A DNA stretch of 64,000 nucleotides from Annona cherimola (lineage: Eukaryota > Streptophyta > Magnoliopsida > Magnoliales > Annonaceae): the NCBI GenBank assembly GCA_030490835.1, contig CM059977.1, forward strand, positions 10,754,765 through 10,818,764, given 5' to 3'. The notes under the pieces are model-generated. The model was given only the letters and a program-made list of their open reading frames with translations. It was not told the DNA's origin and searched no databases. The position numbers and the translations under genes are program-made. Position 1 is the stretch's first letter; each line of letters begins with the position of its first letter. Of this stretch, positions 52,690 to 64,000 are shown piece by piece.

Positions 52690-53770
52690 ACCGGAGGTTA
52701 CAAGGAAATTTTCAATTGGTTACTGATGCAAGTAAAAGATACATAACACTATTTCTTTCCCCTCAAGTCGAATGAGTCGTACTCCCAAAATGTTTGGTCG
52801 TTTTCCGTTTCTGGAAACCGAATTAGCTGCGATGTGCAAGTGGGGCTGGTTTTGATGAACCAGAGAATTGACCGATAAACACGCGGAGTTGATTGAGTCT
52901 GGACGGTTGCCCAAATGGGTAATGACTGACGACAGCTAGTGTGATAGTTTTTACTTGGAGGGTAGGCTATGAAAATCAAACTATACCAATTAATGTTGGA
53001 TAAATTTAGATTGACTTACGCGGGCTACAGAAGTAAACACTAACATGTCATAGTTAGACCGATTCTACCGCAGCATCCATCAGCCGATTACACAAAAAAT
53101 TATCTTGTCATTGAATTTTGAATATATCTGCTATACATACGCCACTCATAAATAAATGCAATTTTGAAAAGTCTACCATCGCAATTAGTTAATTCCAGTA
53201 CATATAGCTATCACATGAATCGGATCATGTCAAATAGATAAGAAGGTGAACGTCTTTTCTTTTTTCAAATCGACGATAAAGAAAACGATGTATCTATTTG
53301 GCTGCAAATTCACATCAACGACAGTTTTCGCAGTGTAAAAATGCTCTCTTTTTCCATGTGATACAGCATCTCCACTTTTTGTGGAGACATATTGATAATC
53401 ATACGATCCAACCGCATGACCACGCCAACCAGGAAATGCAATGCGTGCATGAATGGTATAGCCAATTATCACAAAAACTGGTTCCATTCAGCAATTGATC
53501 AAGTCCCACAAATTACAACAGCATAAGATAATACAACTGCTAAAACGATGCAATAAACGGCCACGACATTTCAATCCAGATACAACAAATTAAAGCCTTG
53601 ATAGTTCTCATCCCTTATTCCGCAATATTTTCACAAACCCAAAAAGCAAACAAAGAAAGAGACAACTATATGTAGTCCGTATGTACTACTGATAATATGT
53701 GGATCATTTACTTAAATCATTGAATGAATCAAGGCCACGCAAAAGGTCCCTCGATCTCTTTCTGTATGTC
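52690..53770. other. Region between the convergent peroxidase copies
   Basis: Holds the 3' flank of the minus-strand peroxidase. Open frames at 52720-53487 show no known domain. Confidence 0.45.
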
Positions 53771-56426
<2,656 letters not shown>

Positions 56427-56512
56427 GCGTATATGTAATATACAGCCAGCCAAAGTTCTTGCTAATTTCTGGGTGCGTGGTGGTGTGCAACCCTGCTGGC
56501 AAGACTGCTCAC

Positions 56513-56521
56513 CTATTTAAA
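56513..56521 (-). promoter_or_regulatory. TATA-like box of the - strand peroxidase gene
   Basis: TTTAAATAG on the minus strand, about 87-95 bases before the ATG, implying a leader of about 60 bases. A second candidate, GTATATTAC, is too close to the ATG. Confidence 0.5.
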
Positions 56522-56529
56522 GAGAACTA

Positions 56530-57974
56530 GAGTAGGAATTTTGGTGTATTTGCTTGTTGTCTAGGCTGCATTTGAGGTCGGGGCTTTGTCTGTCGAGAAT
56601 CATTCAAACGTAACACTCCACAGGAAGACGACGTGTGCGAAGTGGTTAAGGTTTGTTTAGTTATGGCGCTTAGGAAATTTTAGCAGGTGATTGATGCAAG
56701 ACCTTCCATCATTAAGGATAAGTATATTTTTTTACTCTTCGTTTTTAATGAGTCCTGACAAGACCATCCATCATTTTCTGATGTTGCTACAAAAAATATA
56801 AAAAGAAACAAAGGGCCTTAACCCTTAAGTAGAAACATTGTTGACAAACTTAAGACTTTAATGTTTGGATTATCTTTATTGTTGATTTATTTTTTATAAA
56901 CATGCTTTATAATTTTTACTATTAATATTTTAACATTTGCAATTTATATCCATAATTATTTTTTGATAAAATATTCCAATAATTTTTTGATAGTACAAAT
57001 AAACTTTCATTTTTAAGGTTTATTATTTGTAAAAGACTACAATTGTTGATAATTGTTAAATTGGCTGACATCAACTAGTTAAACTTTTTGGCTAATCAAT
57101 TTCGAGTGAATTTCATGGTTCAATATATGCCATCAAGATTATGTATGATTAGACATGATCTGAAAGATGTTATTACATAGTCCTATTTGTAAAAGACTAC
57201 TATTGTTAATAATTGTTAAATTTGCTAACATCAACGAATAACTTTTTGGCTAAGCAATGTTGAGTGATTTTCATGGTTCAATATATGCCATCAAGATTAT
57301 TTAAGATGAGACATGACCTGAAAGATAATATTACACAGTTCTAATGGTATCTATCTGAGTTGTAAAATTCAAGCAAAATTGACTTGAAGAAAAAATTTAC
57401 CGGGTGATCAAGGGATGCTTTTCAAAATAATATACAATTAAAAATAGAAAATTTTATGAAAAAGTAATAGAGTAATGTAATATGATAGGCGTAATGATTA
57501 AATAAAATAAAGATAAAATATAGGGTCAAGTTTAAATACGGCCACCACTTTTACCCACAAGTCCAATCATACTCACTAGGTTAAAAAATTTTCATCTATA
57601 ATCAACGAGTATGCTATCAATTCCAAGCATACCTAATCTATCACATAAATTATTTACTATGATTAAAAATAACCAAGATATCCTTCGAGCTAGAATTTGT
57701 CTGACTCCTCCAAAGCCACCGAATAGGAAGAAGATTTTACTAATGATAGATTTGGGAAAAAATATTTGGAAGACTTAGCTATTGACAGCTACTTTGGAAT
57801 AGAATAAACCTAAATCTAAGAGGTATTCTAGTCATTTTAAGCCACTGTAAACTATTTATGCAATTGATTAGACATGCTTAGAATTAATAGCATACATAGT
57901 AGGTACAGATGAAAGTTTTCAAACTTAATGGGTATAGTTGAAATTATAGGTAAAAGTAATGGATACATTTAAAA
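56530..57974. other. Upstream region of the - strand peroxidase
   Basis: Two diverged copies of a ~120-base block (TATTTGTAAAAGACTAC, TCAATATATGCCATCAAGATTAT) lie at about 57023-57150 and 57184-57310. A partial hAT-like MITE lies at 57421-57520. No gene. Confidence 0.5.
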
Positions 57975-58026
57975 TTGATACAATATTTTATATACAATAA
58001 TAATATAAAAAGATATAATAGAAGTA

Positions 58027-58281
58027 ACTACCTACGACTAGCGCAAGTGGTCAGTGGCAACATTCCCTCAGCCGAGGTCTCAGTATCAAAATCGGATAAG
58101 GGGTAGTGTCCCTTTCATGTTTTGGGGAGTCTATGGTCTCCTCAATTAATATTTAAGAGTTTATTGCTTCTCCGTTGATATTTGGAAGCTCGTTGTCTCC
58201 CTCTTAAATGTTATAAAAATTATATCAAAGCTTAATTATAATATAAGTTGAGATATAATGTAAAGTATACTAATTAAAAAA
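58027..58281 (+). mobile_element. SINE with 16-bp target duplication
   Basis: Flanked by AGATATAATAGAAGTA (58011-58026) and AGATATAAAAGAAGTA (58282-58297), one mismatch. A-box-like GACTAGCGCAAGTGG, degraded B box GGTCTCAGTATC, body with repeated TTGTCTCCCT-type words and a tail like the 6823-7117 SINE. It sits in a hAT-like MITE remnant that resumes to about 58410. Confidence 0.85.
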
Positions 58282-58595
58282 AGATATAAAAGAAGTAGAT
58301 GTAATAATAAAGAAAGAGAATAGTTAGGTAATTAAGACGTAGAATAATATCAAAAGGGATGTAATAAGGAATTAAAAGTTTCCTTTTACATTTTATCAAA
58401 CAAACCCTATGTAAAAAAATTGTAAACAATATATGAGAGATTTATTTGACTAATAAATTCTTTGATCTCATATATTACAACTTAGATCATACCAAGTATA
58501 GATTTACCCATTCAAGCTCCATGAATGCAAATCAATAATGTATCAAATATACATCTAATAATGTATCTACAGAAGACATTGTTCCAAAAAATAAG

Positions 58596-60180
58596 AGAAA
58601 ATCTGTAATAGGCTCAGAGAAACAATTTTGGGCCCGTGAGTTATAGGTTTCACAGTGTGGTATTATCCACTTTGGCTTGGTAACTTAGCCACATGATTTT
58701 AAAAATGTGTTACATCATATTTTACCTAAGATCCACTTATAAGCCCCTAACAACTCTTCCTTTTTCAATGTGAGATTTGGTTTTGGGTTGTTGCAAAGTC
58801 AACAACTTCCTACTAGTTCATCTTTAAACTATAACTGAACTCGACTCTGGGCTTTTGCTCCATATCTACTAGAAGAGTCCGCTCTTATATCATTGTAATG
58901 CATAAGCCCAGAGAAACAATTTTGGTCTTATGGGTTATGAGTGTCACAATGTGATATTGTCCACTTTGGCTTGATAATTAAGCCGCAGAGTTTTAAAATG
59001 CTTCATAATTAGGGGTGTTAATGGTTATGGTTAACTCATCAACTCACCCGTCCGACTTATTTATAAATGAGTTTGAATTAAATTTTTTGAATAAATAGTT
59101 TATGATCCGTTAACCTATTCAACCATTTAAATAAATAAATAGATCAAGGTTGGAATTTTATAACCCGTAAACCCATTTAATAACCCGTTTAAGATTTATA
59201 TACATAATATAATATATATAACAGGGTATTACTTTCGGAACCTTAAGAGATCCCGCCCAATCTCTCCAATCACGCTATGCTTCCATGCTCTCTAGCAATC
59301 TTGCTGCTTTACGTCTTCCGCAGTTCTGCGTCGTCGACATGCGGCAAGCAGAAGTGCTCTTCCTTAGTTAGTCTTCCTCTCTTAGCGAAGCCATTGCCTA
59401 GAATAGTGGAATCTCTCTCTTCTCGTGCAAGCATTGCTCTCCCCTAGTTTCATCCTTCCTCTGATCCTCTCTCAGCTGACAAGCCACTGCCTAGAGTTCT
59501 CTATCTTCCACCCTACTATCACGGTGTTGTGGAGGACCTGGCCAATCTCCTTCTTCTAGTAGGTCTCTCTCTCTCCCCTCTTCTTCCCCCTTCTCTGTCT
59601 CTGATTTCTCTCATATTAAGGGTCCCGCTCCTTTTAGATATGTGATCCGACTGCTACTTCTCTCTTACAGGCATCGCCGCTGCTACCGTCCAACTCCTCA
59701 TTGACAGGTATATTATTTTGACTATTTTGGAGCTTCTCCTTTGAATACCTAATGGCTTTTGTTGATTCTTCACATGTGGGTTAGAATAGTTATGAACACT
59801 AAATATCCTAATAATTTCATAATTATATTATCATGTTATGGTTGTATAATTTATGTTTTGTCTTGTTTCATTTGATATATAATTAGGTATTTGATATACC
59901 ATTTATCTTTATTCAAGTTTTTTAATAGTAAAATTGGTTATATATAAAGCTGATTAACAACCTGCCAACTTGTTTATTAAATAGATTATAAATGGGTTAG
60001 GTTGAGGTTTTTTTAAATAGGTTAATAAATAGATTACAGTTGAAATATTTTAAATGAATTAGGATTAGACTCCTAATCATACCATATTGAGACCTACCTA
60101 TAAATCCTCAAGCACACTCTCCAATTTTCAATGCGGGATTCAATTTTGGATTGTTACAAAATCTCTCCACCAGGATTGAA
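58596..60180. repeat. Two copies of a ~200-bp unclassified repeat; the second split by a transposon
   Basis: Copy 1 spans about 58605-58800. Copy 2 spans about 58896-59009 plus 60076-60180. Shared words: CAGAGAAACAATTTTGG, TCCACTTTGGCTTG, then AATG(T/C)(G)(A/G)GATT.. and GGTTGTTGCAAA/GGATTGTTACAAA at the far end. Class unknown; it may be a short non-autonomous retroelement. Confidence 0.65.
59010..60075. mobile_element. hAT-like element inserted in the unclassified repeat
   Basis: Starts TAGGGGTGTTAATGGTTATG and ends with inverted TAGGAGTCTAATCC. The flanks TTCATAAT and ATCATACC agree at five of eight bases, a worn 8-base duplication, and the broken repeat copy 2 resumes exactly there. Same family as the outer element at 37494-40735. 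The interior (59221-59700) is a CT-rich, GC-richer segment. No transposase. Confidence 0.65.
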
Positions 60181-60989
60181 CCTAGATGCCTCAATAATAG
60201 ATCTAGAAAGTTGCTAGCTATGTTATGCTCATGCTAGATTGAACAATAAACTTTGAAATAGAGAATTATTTGTAAAATCGATGATATGAGTTTAAATTGG
60301 GAAATAAGGGAAGGAGAAATATCATTTCTTAATATCCCTTAAAAATATTATGGTTTTTGCATGTGTTAAATGATCTACTAATGTTTTTGACAAGTGTGGA
60401 CTGATTTGACAAACTTTAATATTTGTGCTTATGGGCTTTGATACATTTTGAGCAACTTCATTAAGAGGTATTTCGAAGAATATTAATTGCTTGAATGGAA
60501 AAAGTATGGAATGATAACCTACTTGTTTAAATTGGAATGCTAAATTTATTTATCAATATGCTTTAAGATTGATAACCTACTTGTTTAAATTGTTTGATTA
60601 ATCTATCAATCTACTTTTACTGATGCCATAAAACTTCAATGATGGGCTTATAAGTTGTAGCAGTATATATTATATGTTTGATTTATGTAATAATGTCTAC
60701 AACAACAAAAGTAAATAATGAGCTTTTATTGTAAAATGTAAATGAATATTGCTCATATAATTTGAAACAACAAAAATATACAATTTTTAAATATTGAGTA
60801 TTGAAGGAATCGATTTGAAACTAGAACCGGAACCGACCCTATGGGTAATAGGTAGAGTAGGATATGCTGAGAATCGAACCGATCAATGGATAAGGTAGGG
60901 AAAAGCCTTTTACAAGTAGAGTATGGGTAGGGTAGGCCATTACCTAAATCGCACCAACCCAAGTTGTATGCTTAATTTTCAAGAAAACA
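60181..60989. other. Intergenic region
   Basis: No gene. 60540-60590 repeats a short phrase (GATAACCTACTTGTTTAAATTG) seen just upstream. Confidence 0.4.
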
Positions 60990-63047
60990 TTTTTAAATTT
61001 TCAATATAACTTGTCACTCTAAAATTTTGTAATTTAAAACTTTTTATTCTTCACACTTAACTTATTTTCTAATCATTTCCTCAAAATTTCTTATATAACT
61101 ACTTTATTTTTCAATTATTTTTTGAAAATCACATGTGCAATGATCTATCTATTTGAACTTTATTCTGTTTTACATATATAACACCCTACCCTCGGGGTGT
61201 CATAGACGTGGTCTACTATGTTAGAGCTGAGAATACCGTGATGAATAAAATTTCTCAAGATGGAAATAGATACCAAGATACAAAATCATAAAAAAAATTT
61301 AACTATTATATCTCAAGTTTGCTCATATAGAGTTATTATATATATTCAATAATCTAAATTTCTTTATCTTTTGCTCTTCTAGATTCGTCTTTTTTCCATG
61401 TTGATAGAGACTCTAGTTTAGTATTGTTCCGTGTGTTTCCATTGAAAATAAAATTATGTGAGCTGAAAGCTCAATAAGTAAAAATATATTTTTACTAAAT
61501 TTATTTTGCAATCATTTTGATTTTTTCAACAACAAAGGCAACATCTATATTATCTTTTATGCACAACAAACTGTGATTAATGAAAAATTTAAAACATCTT
61601 GATACATGTGCACACATATGTCAAATTTTAAATCATGCATTCACACTGTGGGTATTGTCATCTGCTTATACTCGCGTGCAGCTTTACTACACATCGTGAG
61701 CTAGTTCATCTTTTTTAGTAGTCCTGAGATCGTTACCCATGTACTACCATACTACTTTATTCCTTAGCGGCAAACCCAATATGCAATTATGTATTATGCT
61801 CATGCACTGTAATTAATGCACCACTTAAATTCACTACTTAACATGATTTTAAAATAATAATGCTTATATTTGAATAAACCAACTTGAAAGAAAATTTCAA
61901 TTTAAATAAATAATCACATTTCATAGCAAATCACAATATTCATATAATATTTTCAAAGTCATACTTTGATAAAAGTTTACTTACCTCTAAGAAGGCTTTA
62001 AACTTCTTTTTTAATCTCTTAAAGTAGCCTCAAATCTCTCTTTCTAATTTCATCACATGTTCATTATTTCACCTTATTATTTTTTTATAAATATTATTTA
62101 AATTCTCATTTATGACCTCTCCAACATATGTCATAATTTTATTTAATAAAAATTATATTTTTCTATTTATTATATGAATTCATAGCTAATATAAGGCATT
62201 TTTGCAAACTATTTCAATCAAAAGGGGCTTTTTCATAATTTTTAAAACTTTTGTTATGAAATTCCTTCACAAGTCAAGAGGTTATTTTGTAATAATATTT
62301 TTAAAATATCTCCTATAAATTTTCTAGTAAAATTTGGATTTTTCTATAATTTCTTTAAAATAGGTACCTTTTTGCAAAATCATAAATTCATGGGGGTTTT
62401 CTGTAAAATTTCCGTCAAAAGTCAAAATTGCTACGGTTCTTCATCTTCCTTCTCTCTGCCATGTTTTCACCATATTTTCATCTCTCCCTGTCAACATTTG
62501 GCAGTTGCGAAAACTGCCCAAACAAACCCCGAATTTTTCTATGGGCACATATCCGGTTCCTTATTTAATATAGATTCGCTTAATACTTTTCTTTTTGTAA
62601 ATCTAGCGAATCTATAAAGCTTGGAAAAAAGTAAATGAATTATAAAAACTTAAAATTCTTATTGAATCTTCAACAATAAAGCATAAAAATTTTCACTTAC
62701 CTAATTGGCGTACTCACAGAGGGATTTACTGGAACAGGTCTAAGAATCACATGAGTTTTCTTCTAAATATCAACTCGACAACATCCGTTTCTTGCCTTCT
62801 ATGCATTCTCTCTGCTCCCACGTTCTTTAAAAAGAGCGCGTTGTCGCTTGCCAACGCTCTCCCTCTAATGCTCACCATTAATGTTCATAAATTAAATTAT
62901 ATCATATTGTTAAATATTTACGACTATTACAACTTATTATTATCCTTATCATATCATATTACTTTTCCCATTTAAAAAAGTTTCCATAAAAAATGTTTTC
63001 ATTCAAAAGTTTTAAAAATGTTGCCAAATACCAAACACACCCCTTGT
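60990..63047. mobile_element. hAT-like MITE split by a ~1.75-kb insertion
   Basis: The left half (to about 61165: TCAATTATTTTTTGAAAATC, CTATCTATTTGAACTTTATT) and the right half (from about 62925: TTATTATTATCCTTATCATATC to CCAAACACACCCC) together recreate the family order seen in the intact copy at 55393-55672. Confidence 0.5.
61166..62924. mobile_element. Insertion of unknown class, possible solo LTR
   Basis: Begins ATAACACCCTACCCTCGGG, reminiscent of TGTAACACCC-type plant LTR starts, and contains no coding domain. The right boundary and target duplication were not resolved. Open frames at 62372-62975 are not convincing. Confidence 0.35.
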
Positions 63048-64000
63048 GAGATCCTTCAATTGAATGTGAGCCGCCTGAACTATTAGAATTAGTATAGAGA
63101 AACAAGCCACGCATCATAACCTTTGATTTCAATTGACTTCTACAGCCTACAGATGATACCTACGTACGCATTCAATACGTATTGTATTATGCTTATTATT
63201 ATTAACACATATTGCTCCGGGAGTTAGGCCGGATTTCGATCTCATTATATATATATTATTGTGAAAATTAGACCAGTGTGTTCAAGATTTGCCCAAACCA
63301 TTCATGGTCGGCCGCCTAAACTTTCAAATATCAAAGAAGATCTCTTCATAAAAATTTTTAGTGGCCTTTCATATAGAGAGAGAGAGAGATATTATATATA
63401 CATATATGACCTCAAGTCCGATGTCAATGGCCACGAGATTCTGTGATAACTGCAATCGTTGATGAATGGGCTATATTTTGATGATTTTTTTTTTCTTTTG
63501 GGTTAAACAAGCGTTCATTACTAAGAAACAGAAACAGGTATCTCCATTTTGATGAGTTAGCTCTGTATATATCTCCATTTTGGGCATGTAGATCAGAAGT
63601 GTCGTGACTAATGCAAGCTGTTTGAATATCATACAATTGAGATTAGCAGATTGAAGACACGCATATATGAAGCATATCCATTGAATGCGAGTGTTGATCA
63701 TGGGTTTGGCTACTTGGTCCTTGTCAAATTAACCATTAAAGAAGTAATGGTCAGTCACAAGTTTCATGCCAATCCCAACTGTCGGTAAACCCATTCCCAT
63801 TTCAGTATTATTATTATTATCATCGTGGTCGTCGTCATTATTATTTGCTTCTATCTCGTGTCATGATCCTTGAACAAGTACTCCCTCCCATTTCATAGTT
63901 CCTTCAACTACCCTGACCCATGAAAATGCAGCCAGAGGCAATTTATTTGCAACAAACCTATATCAATCTGCGAGCATGACTGCCATGAAAATGATTTGAA
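63048..64000. other. Intergenic right end of window
   Basis: Contains short (GA)n/(TA)n at 63375-63405 and an (ATT)n-like run near 63808-63845. No gene recognised. Confidence 0.45.

Overview
This is a stretch of flowering-plant nuclear DNA. It is A+T-rich, its genes have GT..AG introns, and every recognisable protein is plant-type: a mitochondrial-type aspartate aminotransferase, an NRT1/PTR-family (NPF) transporter with plant intron positions, and class III secretory peroxidases. I cannot name the species. All gene models were built by hand from splice sites and protein-family conservation.

Layout. (1) 320-4372, + strand: the last seven exons of an aspartate aminotransferase gene whose 5' part lies left of the window. 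(2) 4373-8859: intergenic, with a decayed RTE-type LINE that carries a tRNA-derived SINE. (3) 8860-15661, - strand: a complete four-exon NPF5-like proton-coupled transporter of 590 codons with a TATA box at 15812-15821; two introns hold MITEs. (4) 15.8-47.1 kb: a gene-poor transposon graveyard. It holds a 10-bp-TSD foldback element (21700-22088), a dead L1-type LINE (26147-29010), CACTA-like elements (31.5-33.4 kb), a non-autonomous hAT element with perfect 8-bp target duplications (38050-40452) nested inside another hAT-like element, and a solo LTR with perfect 5-bp duplications (42885-44132) nested in a MITE. (5) 47231-56426: a class III peroxidase cluster with one intact 4-exon gene on +, a broken tandem partial copy of it, and one intact 3-exon gene on - facing it. 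(6) 56.5-64 kb: more nested repeats, including a second copy of the outer hAT-like family at 59010-60075.

The genes do not form a pathway. The aminotransferase links amino-acid and organic-acid metabolism, the NPF protein is a membrane transporter, and the peroxidases are secreted haem enzymes acting in the cell wall. The two intact peroxidases and the pseudogene are a local duplication cluster. I found no convincing new multi-gene system. The unusual content is structural: layered transposon nesting readable from target-site duplications, long foldback elements around the peroxidase cluster, and a tandem partial duplication that produced the peroxidase pseudogene.
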